A stretch of 64,000 bases of DNA from Pseudomonadota bacterium (lineage in GTDB: Bacteria > Pseudomonadota > Gammaproteobacteria > Acidiferrobacterales > UBA6901), in NCBI GenBank assembly GCA_021785515.1, contig JAJYEX010000001.1:783640-847639 (forward strand). The letters run 5' to 3'. Shown one piece after another: positions 10,586-20,881 of this stretch; position 1 is the first letter of the stretch; the number at the start of each line of letters is the position of its first letter. Made by a program: the position numbers and the translations under genes. A model generated the notes under the pieces. The model did no database searches. It had not been told where the DNA came from and was given only the letters and a program-made list of their open reading frames with translations.

Positions 10586-11407
10586 ATGCACATGAAAAAT
10601 GCGCTTTCCATTCTTCTGGCGGTCCTGGTTCCGGCGGCGGCGCATGCCGATACGCTGGCCGTCCTGAACGGTGTCTCTGTTTCCTACCTTTCGCTCCGGC
10701 AGAACTATTCTGAAACCTACAACGGCGCCACCTTGGACGGCGAGTCCGGGTCCATTCCCGGACTCGGGGTGACGGCCCGCGCAACCGGCCGTCGCGGAGC
10801 ATACGGGCAGATCGGAATGCGCTATTTCAGCGGCAATGATACCTACACAGGCCAGTTGCAGAACGGCACACCGGCCGTTGGCCTGACCGGAAATCGTATT
10901 CTGGTGCTTGAGGCCCGCATGGGGCAGGTGTTTCCCGCGGCGCGGGATCTGACCGTCCTGCCCTTTACTGAGTTTGGATTCAGAACCTGGAGGCGCGACC
11001 TTGGTGGTCAGGAGCCTTACACCGAAACGTACCGCAATGCCTGGCTGGGAACAGGCGTCAGCGAACTGTATGCGCCGGCCTGGGCCGGCGCATCTCGCCC
11101 TCTAGTGGTTTCGGCATCCGCCTCGGCTTCCGAGACCTTCGACGCCAGCATGGCCACCTCCGGCCTTTCCGCGTACGGGACACCGGATGAGAGCTTCGGT
11201 CTCGGTCACAAGTTTCGCTATTCGCTGGCACTTGCCGCAGATTACGCGATGACCCGTCGCTTATATCTGCGGTTTGGGGTGCGCTACGAGCAGTTTGGGT
11301 ACGGCGCTTCGGCGCCTGTGCCAATTGGTGGCGGTTATGCGATGCTGGAGCCAAACAGCACGACTCGCGAGACCACACTGCACGCGGGTATTGTCGGGTC
11401 CTTTTAG
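10586..11407 (+). CDS. Outer-membrane beta-barrel protein with signal peptide
   Basis: MHMKNALSILLAVLVPAAAHADTL signal; alternating amphipathic strands; terminal Phe (GIVGSF*). Confidence 0.7.
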   Translation: MHMKNALSILLAVLVPAAAHADTLAVLNGVSVSYLSLRQNYSETYNGATLDGESGSIPGLGVTARATGRRGAYGQIGMRYFSGNDTYTGQLQNGTPAVGLTGNRILVLEARMGQVFPAARDLTVLPFTEFGFRTWRRDLGGQEPYTETYRNAWLGTGVSELYAPAWAGASRPLVVSASASASETFDASMATSGLSAYGTPDESFGLGHKFRYSLALAADYAMTRRLYLRFGVRYEQFGYGASAPVPIGGGYAMLEPNSTTRETTLHAGIVGSF

Positions 11408-11812
11408 CTACGCAAGAGATGGCGCGCCCATTATTGCTTGCGCTTCCGGTCTTTCGGGCGGTCAACCATGAATTATGATATGGAGCGGTCCGTCTAGTAC
11501 CTGGTAATTTGTTCATTTTATTGTCGTGTTGCCAGGCGCCAGCGGCTTGCAGCCGGGACATCCGTTGTCGACAACCGATTCCTCTGATATTTGTGGATAG
11601 AAAGCGGGTAATCGCCATCATGGTCGTCGTTCGCCGGGGGCTGTCTCGGGCTAAGACTGCAGGCGGATCCGTCGAGGGCGTGCCGCACAGGGTCCACGAG
11701 ATGTGGGCCAAATTTGGCCACAACTTGACAATCGCCCGTTGGATTTTGGTTTGCTTCCGGTCATCTTTTCGCCACACAATGATCTTTTTTTGCAAGACCA
11801 TAGGGGCCCACC

Positions 11813-12250
11813 ATGCACATCTGGGTCGATGCTGACGCCTGCCCCGGCGTGATCAAGGACATCCTGTTCCGCGCAGCGGAGCGCACCAAACATCCACTGA
11901 CCCTGGTTGCAAACCAGTACCTGCGCGTGCCGACCTCCCCGTTGATCCGGATGGTCCAGGTACCAGGAGGTTTTGACGAGGCCGACAAATATATTGCTGC
12001 TCACGTTGAGCCCGGGGACCTGGTCATCACCGCAGATATTCCGCTTGCTGCCGACATTGTGGCAAACGCTGCCCACGCGCTGTCACCCAGAGGCCAGCTC
12101 TACGACAAGGAGAACATTCGCGAACTGCTCAACATTCGCGACTTCATGGACACCTTGCGCAGCACAGGCGTGCAGACCGGTGGCCCCGCGGCATTCAGTA
12201 CCGCGGATCGGCAAGCATTTGCGAATCGGCTTGATCGGCTGCTGCGGTAG
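11813..12250 (+). CDS. yaiI: YaiI/YqxD family protein (UPF0178, DUF188)
   Basis: [35 protein letters not shown]...[17 protein letters not shown]. Confidence 0.92.
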   Translation: MHIWVDADACPGVIKDILFRAAERTKHPLTLVANQYLRVPTSPLIRMVQVPGGFDEADKYIAAHVEPGDLVITADIPLAADIVANAAHALSPRGQLYDKENIRELLNIRDFMDTLRSTGVQTGGPAAFSTADRQAFANRLDRLLR

Positions 12251-12527
12251 GCAAAACTGGCTTGCACACCCGCTTCTACTTCAATTGGGATCGAAGTGCC
12301 AAGGTAGGTTTGCGGTGTTCCACGTAATGGACAGGGGGCGGTCATTTCATTAACAGCCCGAAGAATCCGCACCGCACCGTCGTCAGCCGGCTGCGTTTCT
12401 TGCAAACGCACCCTGCCGAGACAGCTTATGCGGCCGAAGATTCTGGCTTGCTGCCTAGTAAATGCCGGCCTGGCGTGTGCATCGACACGATGCCGGCATC
12501 CAGTCTATACACGTCGCGGAAGGGATT

Positions 12528-13127
12528 TCAGGTATCGGGTGGACCGGAGGAGAACCACCATTGTGGCGACAGGCCGATGATCCGTGCCATCTTGGCGTAA
12601 CCAGCGCTTCCAGGATGCGCGCCATCACCCGTCAGAAGTTCATTCCTGTAATCTTCGTCCGCAACAAGGGGCGTAAAAAGATCTATGTACGGTACGCCCT
12701 GCGCATCGGCCGCGCGGGCGATCAGGGCGGCTACCACCCGGATTCTCGCATTCCATTCTTCATCGCTGACCGGCGGCGGGCCGACAACGAGCACACGATA
12801 GCTGCGCGCTGCGCGCAGAATCTTCTGCATGTTGGCACCGGACTCTTCAGAGTCCACCCGAACCCTGCCACCCTCGATTGCCGCGTCGTTGACGCCACCG
12901 GAAAAGACCAAACGACCGTCGAACGGTCCGGACAGCCTGGGGACACATTCGCGCTCCCAGCGCAGCAGAATGTCACGTGTCGTGTCACGCCGAATCCCGA
13001 GGTTGTAGCCGGTAACCGGCACGCCGGCCACGGTGCACAAACGTCCCGTCCATCCAAGGAAGGTTTCATCCCCGGTGCCGTTCACGAAGGAATCCCCCAC
13101 AAAGCAGATCCTTGTGTCCCGAGTCAT
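12528..13127 (-). CDS. SGNH/GDSL-type hydrolase
   Basis: MTRDTRICFVGDSFVNGTGD (block I GDS), SGGVND (block III), GDGAHPGSAGY (block V DxxH-like). Confidence 0.85.
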   Translation of the reverse strand: MTRDTRICFVGDSFVNGTGDETFLGWTGRLCTVAGVPVTGYNLGIRRDTTRDILLRWERECVPRLSGPFDGRLVFSGGVNDAAIEGGRVRVDSEESGANMQKILRAARSYRVLVVGPPPVSDEEWNARIRVVAALIARAADAQGVPYIDLFTPLVADEDYRNELLTGDGAHPGSAGYAKMARIIGLSPQWWFSSGPPDT

Positions 13128-13200
13128 ATTGAACCCGCCTGCGCCATTCAAGTCCTGATCACGGGTGGGCGGTATTCCCCACACGGGTCATAACCACCAG

Positions 13201-13830
13201 CTACTTCCCTGCGTGCTTCGCGGCGGACTTCTCAATCAGGTAGGAAACAATCCTCAGGCAGCGCCTCTGGCCACCCGCAATCTCCGGGTTGGTGACATAG
13301 CGTCCGTCGACCACAAACGTTGGTACCGAGTCGATGCCGTACGGCACCTCCATGGATTGGGTGCGGCGCAGGTCGGCATCAACGCTGAAGGAATTGTAGG
13401 TGCTCAGGGCGGTTTTGCGGCTGATGCCGTATTTCTCCAGAAATGTGGCCACGTTTGCTGGGTTGTTCATGTTCTCGTGCTGGACGTGTATGGCGCGAAA
13501 GAATGCGTCATGCACCTTTTCGGTGATGCCCAAGGCCTGAAAGGTGAAAAAGGCGCGCGCCGCCGGAGCCCATGCCGGATTGAATATGGCGGGTGTACGG
13601 ACAAATTGGGCATCCCGCGGCATGGTCTTGAGCCACTTATTCAGAACCGGCTCCATGTGAAAACAGTGCGGGCAGCCATACCAGAAGAATTCGCGAACCT
13701 CGACCCTGGGGCCGGTCACGACGGGCTGTTGTGGGATAACCCGGTAATCTATGTCGCGCATGTAACCCGCGTACGCAATCCCAGGAACGACAACCACCAG
13801 AAGCAGTAGCGCCCGCATGACTTGTTTCAT
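13201..13830 (-). CDS. dsbA: Thiol:disulfide interchange protein DsbA family
   Basis: Signal peptide; EVREFFWYGCPHCFHMEP active site; SVPTFVVDGRY cis-Pro region. Confidence 0.9.
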   Translation of the reverse strand: MKQVMRALLLLVVVVPGIAYAGYMRDIDYRVIPQQPVVTGPRVEVREFFWYGCPHCFHMEPVLNKWLKTMPRDAQFVRTPAIFNPAWAPAARAFFTFQALGITEKVHDAFFRAIHVQHENMNNPANVATFLEKYGISRKTALSTYNSFSVDADLRRTQSMEVPYGIDSVPTFVVDGRYVTNPEIAGGQRRCLRIVSYLIEKSAAKHAGK

Positions 13831-13976
13831 TGTGTGCTTTCCTCCTGTCCCGTTTTCACACCGGCGCGGCCGAGGTTAGTGAAAAACGGTCTGGTATGCA
13901 ACGGCTATTTTGTTTTCCGAGACCGATTTCAGTATGCTAGATCGCATTGCCGCGTGCGTCGCGCGAGGACCATAAC

Positions 13977-14468
13977 GTGCCGACTACCTCGAAGATCGAG
14001 TTGACACAGTTTCTGAACCAACAGTACCTGTGCGAGTCCCTGACCGTACGGGAAATCGAGACACTGCTCGATTTTACCGAGCTGACCCACTTTGCGCGCG
14101 GACAGATCATCGCCGACGTTGGCGAGGTGGGCGAAGCGCTTTTTTTCGTGATCAAGGGCGAGGCGGCGCTATACTATGACGACCGCGGCACGGAACACGA
14201 GATCGGCCGGGTTGGCGAAGGCGAACTGATGGGCGAGATGTCGTTTTTCGACCGCGAGCCTCGTTCCGCCCGTATCCGTGCGCGTGCCGATGATACACAA
14301 ATTCTGGTGCTGACGCGGACCATGTACGACCGCCTGCGGGTCGAACATCCGTATATCGCAGTAAACCTTCTGGAACACGCCATCATCAGCCTGGATCACC
14401 TGTTCCGCAGACTTTCCAACGACATCGCCACATTCTCGCGTTACATATTCGGCGTCGGCAAGAAATGA
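13977..14468 (+). CDS. Cyclic nucleotide-binding domain (Crp-like sensor) protein, no HTH
   Basis: FARGQIIADVGEVGEALFFVIKGEAALYYDDRG...GELMGEMSFFDREPRSARIRA; GTG start chosen. Confidence 0.82.
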   Translation: MPTTSKIELTQFLNQQYLCESLTVREIETLLDFTELTHFARGQIIADVGEVGEALFFVIKGEAALYYDDRGTEHEIGRVGEGELMGEMSFFDREPRSARIRARADDTQILVLTRTMYDRLRVEHPYIAVNLLEHAIISLDHLFRRLSNDIATFSRYIFGVGKK

Positions 14469-14481
14469 ACGTCGACCGCGC

Positions 14482-15114
14482 TCAAGACAGCTTGTCCGCC
14501 GCCCAGGGCTGCACCAGGGTCTGCGCTATCCCCAGGTGATCCAGCACCCGGGCAACCACGAAGTCCACAAGATCGGATACGCCTTGCGGCTGGTGGTAAA
14601 AACCCGGGCTTGCGGGGAAGATCAGGACGCCCAGGCGGGCCAACCTGAGCATGTTCTCCAGGTGGATTGCTGAAAGCGGCATTTCACGCACTACCAGGAT
14701 CAGCTTGTGCTGCTCCTTCAGGGCAACGTCCGCCGCCCGCTCAATCAGACTGTCGCTGGCACCATTGGCAATCGCCGAGAGCGTCCCGCTGGTGCAGGGA
14801 CACACGACCATCGCCCGGGGAGCGCTTGAGCCGCTCGCGGGTGGCGAGTGCCACTGGTCGCGCGCCAGCACACGGAGCTGTCCGGGCGCCGCGCGATAGC
14901 GCTCCCCCAAGTAGTCCTGCATCTCCGCCGGGCGACCCGGAAGCCGCAAATCGGTTTCCTGCGAGATCACGACCAGGGCCGGAGCTGAAACCATCAGATA
15001 GACGGTTTTACCCGCCGCAATCAGACACTCGAGGAGACGCAAGCCATAGAGTGCGCCCGAGGCGCCGGTCATGGCCAGCGCAATTGAGTCGGATCCGGGA
15101 TGGTCTGCGTTCAT
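14482..15114 (-). CDS. ubiX: Flavin prenyltransferase UbiX
   Basis: ALAMTGASGALYGLRLLECL...VVCPCTSGTLSAIANGASDSLIERAADVALKE. Confidence 0.95.
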   Translation of the reverse strand: MNADHPGSDSIALAMTGASGALYGLRLLECLIAAGKTVYLMVSAPALVVISQETDLRLPGRPAEMQDYLGERYRAAPGQLRVLARDQWHSPPASGSSAPRAMVVCPCTSGTLSAIANGASDSLIERAADVALKEQHKLILVVREMPLSAIHLENMLRLARLGVLIFPASPGFYHQPQGVSDLVDFVVARVLDHLGIAQTLVQPWAADKLS

Positions 15115-16511
15115 GTCTTGGCCTGCCGCAGTTGGTCCAAAAGCCTTTGGTGAATATTGTCGAAGCTGCCGTTGCTCATTATCAGCACATGATCATCGGG
15201 GCATGTTTCGTCAGCCAAGTTGGCAACAATCTCTTCCACCGACCGAAACACCCGGGCACGTACCGTCCCACGCGGCGTCCCTCCGGCAGACGGCTGCCGC
15301 CGGTTTATTTCCGTGGCGACCAGCTGCAAGTCCCACTTAACATCGGGCCCCTGATACAGCAGCACTCTGTCTGCAGCATCCAGCGCCGCCGCAAGCTGGT
15401 CCCGGTGGACACCCAGACGCATGGTGTTCGAGCGCGCCTCGAGGACGGCGATAAGGCGTCGCGACCCTATGTGTGCGCGCAGCGCACCAACTGTTGCCGC
15501 AATGGCGGTAGGATGATGGGCAAAATCGTCGTAAACGGTGACTCCGGCAACGGATCCGCGCACCTCGAGACGTCGTCTCGCGCTGCGGAAACCGAATAGT
15601 GCGCCCAACGCTACCTGCGGCGGCACACCGGCATGTCGGGCTGCGGCAATCGCCGCCTGCGCATTGAGCACATTGTGTGTCCCGATCAGCGACCATGATG
15701 CCTCGCCCACTTCGGTCTCGGCGTACCGCACCCGGAAACGGCTGCCGTCGCTTTCCAGCAACTGGGCGTTCCAACCGCTACTATCGTCGAAGCGCTCCAC
15801 TGGAGTCCAGCATCCGCGGCTCAAAGTATCTTGCAGGTTGGGGTCGGCACCGTTGACCACAAGCAGACCGGTCCCCGGGACGGTCCGGATCAGGTGGTGA
15901 AACTGCAGTTTGATCGCCTCGAGGTCCGGGAAAATATCGGCATGATCATATTCGAGGTTATTGAGCACCGCCGTGCGTGGCCGATAGTGGACAAATTTCG
16001 AGCGTTTATCGAAGAAAGCCGTATCATACTCATCGGCCTCCACGACAAAAAATGCCGTGGAGCCGAGGCGCGCCGAAACACCGAAATTCTGGGGCACCCC
16101 CCCAATCAGGAAGCCGGGCGCCAGGCCGGCGCTCTCGAGGATCCACGCCAGCAGACTGGCAGTGGTCGTTTTGCCGTGGGTCCCTGCGACCGCCAGCACC
16201 CAGCGATGGGCCAGCACGTGCTCCGCCAGCCACTGCGCACCGGACGTATACGGGATGTTCCGGTCCAGAACGGCTTCCACTTCCGGGTTGCCGCGAGACA
16301 GGGCATTGCCGATTACCACCAGGTCGGGCGTGTCGTCAAGATTGCCGGGGCTGTAGCCCTCGAACAGTTCGATACCGCACTGGGCGAGCTGGGTACTCAT
16401 CGGCGGATACACCTTCGAATCCGAACCGGTAACTTCGTGCCCCAGTTCCCGCGCCAGCACCGCCAAACCGCCCATGAAACTGCCCCCTACCCCCAGAATA
16501 TGTACATGCAT
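15111..16511 (-). CDS. mpl: UDP-N-acetylmuramate:L-alanyl-gamma-D-glutamyl-meso-diaminopimelate ligase
   Basis: MHVHILGVGGSFMGGLAVLARELGHEVTGSD...AGTHGKTTTASLLAWILESAG; ATGA overlap with ubiX. Confidence 0.95.
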   Translation of the reverse strand: MHVHILGVGGSFMGGLAVLARELGHEVTGSDSKVYPPMSTQLAQCGIELFEGYSPGNLDDTPDLVVIGNALSRGNPEVEAVLDRNIPYTSGAQWLAEHVLAHRWVLAVAGTHGKTTTASLLAWILESAGLAPGFLIGGVPQNFGVSARLGSTAFFVVEADEYDTAFFDKRSKFVHYRPRTAVLNNLEYDHADIFPDLEAIKLQFHHLIRTVPGTGLLVVNGADPNLQDTLSRGCWTPVERFDDSSGWNAQLLESDGSRFRVRYAETEVGEASWSLIGTHNVLNAQAAIAAARHAGVPPQVALGALFGFRSARRRLEVRGSVAGVTVYDDFAHHPTAIAATVGALRAHIGSRRLIAVLEARSNTMRLGVHRDQLAAALDAADRVLLYQGPDVKWDLQLVATEINRRQPSAGGTPRGTVRARVFRSVEEIVANLADETCPDDHVLIMSNGSFDNIHQRLLDQLRQAKT

Positions 16512-17026
16512 CAGGGCACAATCCGTATCGGAAACAGCAGCAGGAGCAACAAACCCGCAACCATCATGCAGGCAATACTGATGAGCGCGCTGCGTCCGAT
16601 GGGCAGTTCAAGCGCATGGTGCATGACATTGGTCATGATCGCCAGAAACCAAGCCGTCATTACGACCCCCAGGAACAGCGCCCAGGTACCGCTAGCGGGT
16701 GCATTCGGCATGATCACCAGCGTGAACAGCGGCCACGCGAGAAAATTGATCAGCGCACCGCCAGCGTACAGCGGCGTAATGGTCTGCATCCACCGCTGTG
16801 GGAAGCCGCGCAACCTCAGCGCACCCCACACTACGGCCCCGAGCAGTACCGACTGCGCAGCAGCAAATATCACGCGCATCACGCCATTCGGATGGAGGTC
16901 GTCGATGGCAAAATTGCTCGCGACCGCCAACAAGGCTGCCTTCCAGACCAGGGAGCGGTCAGCTGGCAGGTCCTGCGGTTTACCGCGCAGCAGAAATATG
17001 TCAATCAGCGTTTGAATAGTCGACAT
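16511..17026 (-). CDS. Multi-TM membrane protein (YIP1-like)
   Basis: 171 aa, several TM segments; stop overlaps mpl start (TGATG). Confidence 0.65.
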   Translation of the reverse strand: MSTIQTLIDIFLLRGKPQDLPADRSLVWKAALLAVASNFAIDDLHPNGVMRVIFAAAQSVLLGAVVWGALRLRGFPQRWMQTITPLYAGGALINFLAWPLFTLVIMPNAPASGTWALFLGVVMTAWFLAIMTNVMHHALELPIGRSALISIACMMVAGLLLLLLFPIRIVP

Positions 17027-17058
17027 GTAGGACTCGCGGCGTGATTTCGACTGATAGT

Positions 17059-17499
17059 TTATTCGGCCGACACCGCCGTGACCAGCCAGCCGCGGCCGGG
17101 TACACTCCGAAGCGCGACGCGAAATGACACCGCGTTGCGGCCCTTGCCCCCGGCGCGGTAGACCCGAACCGTGACAATCCGGACTGCCGGTCCATCCGGT
17201 CGCACCGCGTTAGCGGTGAAGTCCTGCTTCTCTCCCTGACGCTCGCGCGTCTGGAGGTAATTGACAGCGACGTCGGTCGACAGACCGTGCAGCACGTTCG
17301 TCGGATCCTGACCGGCCGGGACGTCGGTGAAATTGCGCAGGCTGTCGACGTTCCGCGGCTCCGCCACCAGTACCCTGATGAACCGGGTTGCGGTGGTTTC
17401 CGGAGCGTTATTAGCGAGACTGCATGCGCTGAGCAGCAGCAGACAGATCACAGAACTGGTCGCCCTCGTCAAATCCGCCCCTCCGGCCATGCGCGTCAT
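17059..17499 (-). CDS. Putative lipoprotein of unknown function
   Basis: Lipobox-like LLLLSACSLANNAPE. Confidence 0.6.
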   Translation of the reverse strand: MTRMAGGADLTRATSSVICLLLLSACSLANNAPETTATRFIRVLVAEPRNVDSLRNFTDVPAGQDPTNVLHGLSTDVAVNYLQTRERQGEKQDFTANAVRPDGPAVRIVTVRVYRAGGKGRNAVSFRVALRSVPGRGWLVTAVSAE

Positions 17500-17586
17500 T
17501 GGATGATAGCATGCTCATGGCGGTGACCGGTTACCCGGAGACATGGGGCGGATAATTTCACTCGGCTGATCTGGTAAACTGTTTGC

Positions 17587-18777
17587 ATGACCGATAAGTT
17601 TATTGCCACGCATTCTGATCTTGTGGAAGCTTGCGCGGAACTTCGCCGCGAGAAATGGATTGCGCTCGATACCGAGTTTATGCGCGAGCGGACTTACTAC
17701 GCCAAGCTGTGCCTGGTGCAGATCGGCACACCGCAGTCGATTCTCTGCATTGATCCCCTGGCGATTGATGACCTGACACCGTTGCTCGAGCTGGTTTGCG
17801 ATCCGGCGGTTCTTAAGGTGATGCATGCTGCGCGTCAGGACATGGAGGTCTTCTACGACCTGTGGCGGGTACGTCAGTCTGCGTCTGGCCCAAACGGGGA
17901 CGAAGGAAGGGTTCCAGGTCCGGTATTTGACACACAGGTGGCAGCCGCCTATCTCGGTTACGACGACCAGATCGGGTATGCGGCGCTGGTAAAGGCCATA
18001 ACCGGCACGGAGCTGGACAAGGCTCATACGCGCACCGACTGGTCGGCACGCCCTTTGAGTCCAGAGCAGGTTCGGTATGCGGAAGACGATGTCCGCTATC
18101 TGCGTGATATCTATCAAGCCCTGACAAAGGCGCTGGAAGCGGCCGGTCGGAGTCGGTGGCCACAACAGGACTTTGACCGACTCGGCGACAGCCGGACGTA
18201 CGAGTCCGACCCCGACGTTGCATGGCAGCGCGTCCGGAACGCACAGCAGCTTGATTCGAAAGCGCGCAGAGCGCTCATGCAACTAGCCGCCTGGCGGGAA
18301 CTTGCCGCCCGGTCGAGCAACCTGCCGCGCAGCTGGGTGCTTAACGACTCTGCCCTGTTAGAACTTGCTCGAAAGCGCCCGGTCACTTCAGCGGGTCTCG
18401 AAGCGGCGATCAGCATGACGCCGCGAGCTGTACATCGATGGGGAACGGAAATTCTTGAGGCCATTGCAGCAGCCGAAAGCTCCGACAGCCTAGATGCGAG
18501 GTTGCCACGGCAGACGCTCGATTCAGAGCAGATGGAGCTCTACCGGAGGCTGACTGCGGAAATCGACCGGGTAGCCCGCGAACTTGGCATCAGTTCTGCG
18601 CTTCTTGGGCCGCGACGCGATATTCAGCGTTTGGTTTGCGGCGACCGCGACCTGCCTCTGCTCGGTGGCTGGCGCCGGGAAATGGTCGGGGAACGCCTGC
18701 TGACCATGCTGGAACCGGATGGAACACTGCAGTCAGACATACCCGGGAAATCCGGGGCCGAAATCGGTTCTTCGTAA
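17587..18777 (+). CDS. rnd: Ribonuclease D
   Basis: IALDTEFMRERTYYAKLCLVQIGTPQSILCIDPLAI...ADDVRYLRDIYQAL plus HRDC-like C-terminal part. Confidence 0.94.
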   Translation: MTDKFIATHSDLVEACAELRREKWIALDTEFMRERTYYAKLCLVQIGTPQSILCIDPLAIDDLTPLLELVCDPAVLKVMHAARQDMEVFYDLWRVRQSASGPNGDEGRVPGPVFDTQVAAAYLGYDDQIGYAALVKAITGTELDKAHTRTDWSARPLSPEQVRYAEDDVRYLRDIYQALTKALEAAGRSRWPQQDFDRLGDSRTYESDPDVAWQRVRNAQQLDSKARRALMQLAAWRELAARSSNLPRSWVLNDSALLELARKRPVTSAGLEAAISMTPRAVHRWGTEILEAIAAAESSDSLDARLPRQTLDSEQMELYRRLTAEIDRVARELGISSALLGPRRDIQRLVCGDRDLPLLGGWRREMVGERLLTMLEPDGTLQSDIPGKSGAEIGSS

Positions 18778-18831
18778 CAGGGGTAACAACTTCGATTTTG
18801 CGGAATCTGGTGACGCACAAGGGGGCAGCTA

Positions 18832-19704
18832 ATGGCCCGGTCGGTGTTCGGGAATCTGGGTCGCGCATTTCTGCTGGTCGGGGCGGCGGGACTTTTGATG
18901 TTCGCCGTGAAGCACCGGCTGCGGGAGCGCGATCCGCTCACGTGCATAGCGGGTAGCGTTCAGGCGCGCGCCCGAGCTATCGTTCCGGTTTCGCTGGCTA
19001 CCCGTTATCTTGATGCCCAGCGCATCCGCTTCGGGATCGGGGATGGCGCGGTCGGCGGTTGGAAGGATCTCGGCGACGCAGTTGTTGCCGGGGGGCTGGT
19101 GTGGCTCAGATCCACCGACACCACGTCGCCCGATTATTATCACTTGGTTACGAGCCGGTACTTTCAGACCAGCTATCTCGCGTACGTTCCGGCCGGAACA
19201 CAACCGAGCGCGACCCATGTCATGCCTCCAGGCGAGACAGTGGACCAGATCTGGCGACAACTGGCCAGCCGGTACCCGCAAGGAGTCATGGTGGAGGGGT
19301 ATGCGAAGATGCGGATGCTTGCCACCATTGCGATTTCCCGCCCGCCGTTCAGCGGCTTGGCGATCGCGAGCGATACTCCATTTTACTATACTGAACCGAT
19401 GGAATCGGCCAATGACGTCTGGGTATATTTGATTGGAATCACCGGCCAGCTGACTCCCGCGCGCGCGTGGACGCGGAAGCGCAGCCTTATCAACCTCGTC
19501 CCGCGTGCCCAGATGCACAACGCGAGCGGGCTGGCGGACGCGCTGCTGTTGCGGGGATCTCCACAGAACACGGATTTGCCGCCACCTGCCGATACGGTCC
19601 GCAACCTGGGACAGGTGGTTGGATATTCGACGGTTGCGCGCGGGCAAATGCGTATTTACCCGATACGCCGGATTTCGGGCTGCTCGAGCGCCTGGCTAAG
19701 ATGA
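18832..19704 (+). CDS. Hypothetical protein with N-terminal TM segment
   Basis: ATG ORF of 290 aa, 55 bp after rnd; no family recognised. Confidence 0.6.
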   Translation: MARSVFGNLGRAFLLVGAAGLLMFAVKHRLRERDPLTCIAGSVQARARAIVPVSLATRYLDAQRIRFGIGDGAVGGWKDLGDAVVAGGLVWLRSTDTTSPDYYHLVTSRYFQTSYLAYVPAGTQPSATHVMPPGETVDQIWRQLASRYPQGVMVEGYAKMRMLATIAISRPPFSGLAIASDTPFYYTEPMESANDVWVYLIGITGQLTPARAWTRKRSLINLVPRAQMHNASGLADALLLRGSPQNTDLPPPADTVRNLGQVVGYSTVARGQMRIYPIRRISGCSSAWLR

Positions 19705-19711
19705 CCCGGAT

Positions 19712-20881
19712 CTAGCCGGCTTCATGACCGTTTCCGGTGTAGGGTAATAGTACATACAGGCGCCCCCGTTCCTTCATGCTGCCGGCAAGCTGCTCCGCAC
19801 GCTGTCCGCGCCCGAAAAATATATCTGCCCTGACCGGGCCTTTGATGGCGCCCCCCGTATCCTGCGCCAGCATCAGCCGTTGGTAGGGCTTGCCTCCCTG
19901 CGAAAGGGTCGTGTCCAGCCACACCGGCATGCCTAGTGGAATATAGGCCGGATCAACCGCGATGCTGCTCTGTGGCGTAAGCGGCACCTGCAATGCCCCT
20001 TTAGGTCCGGAGCTTGACGCGCAGTGCAACCGGAAAAACACATAGCTTGGATTGCTGTCCAGCACTGATTCCGCTTCGTTCGGATGATCGTGCAGCCACT
20101 GACTTATCGTCTGGAGTGAAACGTCCCCCGGTTTGAGCGCGCGCATCTGCACCAGGCTCTGACCGATGGCGACATAGGGGTAGCCGTTCTGGTCCGCGTA
20201 GCCGACAGCAAGCAGGCTGCCGTCCGGCAGGCGCACCAGGCCGGACCCCTGGACCTGCAGCATGAATAATGCCACCGGGTTGTCCACCCATAACAGCTCC
20301 TGTCCGCGCAGAGGATCGGCGGAGTCCGTGATCTGGCTGCGACTGTAATAAGGGATTACGCGGTTACCATCCAGCCGTCCGCGCAACATTTTTCCCCTGA
20401 GATCAGGATACAGTGATCCCAGGTCGATCCGGACGAGGTTATCCGGGCGGCGGTACAGTGGGTACCGAAACCGGGCCGTACGCACAAGGCTGCCATTGAG
20501 GATGGGCTCGTAATACCCGGTGATCAGCCCACGGCGGTGATCCCCTGGACCGATCATTTCGTGTGCACGAAAATGCTGTTCGAAGAATTGTCGCGCTTGC
20601 GCCGCGTCCGGTGCGGCCGGAAGGATTGCTGCCGCCCGGCAGATTGCCGCCCAGGCAGCATCCCGGCCGGGCAACCTCTGACAGTCCTGCATCAGCGCCG
20701 GCCATGCCCTGGCTTGGTCACCACTGGACCATCCGGGAAGTGCAGACCAGGCGACTTCGCGTCCGATGCCCGGGGGAACGGGAACCAGCCACGCACAGCT
20801 CGACAGTGTGGCGGCCACCCAGATCATAATAATCGTGCGCGTCACGCCACACCCTATTCGTACGGTCCTGCTGCTACGCAT
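19712..20881 (-). CDS. mltA: Membrane-bound lytic murein transglycosylase A (MltA), lipoprotein
   Basis: LSSCAW lipobox; RGLITGYYEPILNGS; GSGLVRLPDGSLLAVGYADQNGYPYVAIGQSLV; AQDTGGAIKGPVRADIFFGRG. Confidence 0.93.
   Translation of the reverse strand: MRSSRTVRIGCGVTRTIIMIWVAATLSSCAWLVPVPPGIGREVAWSALPGWSSGDQARAWPALMQDCQRLPGRDAAWAAICRAAAILPAAPDAAQARQFFEQHFRAHEMIGPGDHRRGLITGYYEPILNGSLVRTARFRYPLYRRPDNLVRIDLGSLYPDLRGKMLRGRLDGNRVIPYYSRSQITDSADPLRGQELLWVDNPVALFMLQVQGSGLVRLPDGSLLAVGYADQNGYPYVAIGQSLVQMRALKPGDVSLQTISQWLHDHPNEAESVLDSNPSYVFFRLHCASSSGPKGALQVPLTPQSSIAVDPAYIPLGMPVWLDTTLSQGGKPYQRLMLAQDTGGAIKGPVRADIFFGRGQRAEQLAGSMKERGRLYVLLPYTGNGHEAG

Noticed and set aside
15831-17015. 394-aa plus-strand ORF across mpl and the membrane protein gene
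   Set aside because: Antisense to two clear minus-strand genes.
17515-18282. 255-aa ORF antisense to rnd
   Set aside because: Entirely opposite a strong RNase D gene; GC-rich antisense open frame.
18829-19647. 272-aa ORF antisense to the 18832..19704 protein
   Set aside because: Arg/His-rich composition, no start context; plus-strand frame has signal/TM segment and better codon usage.
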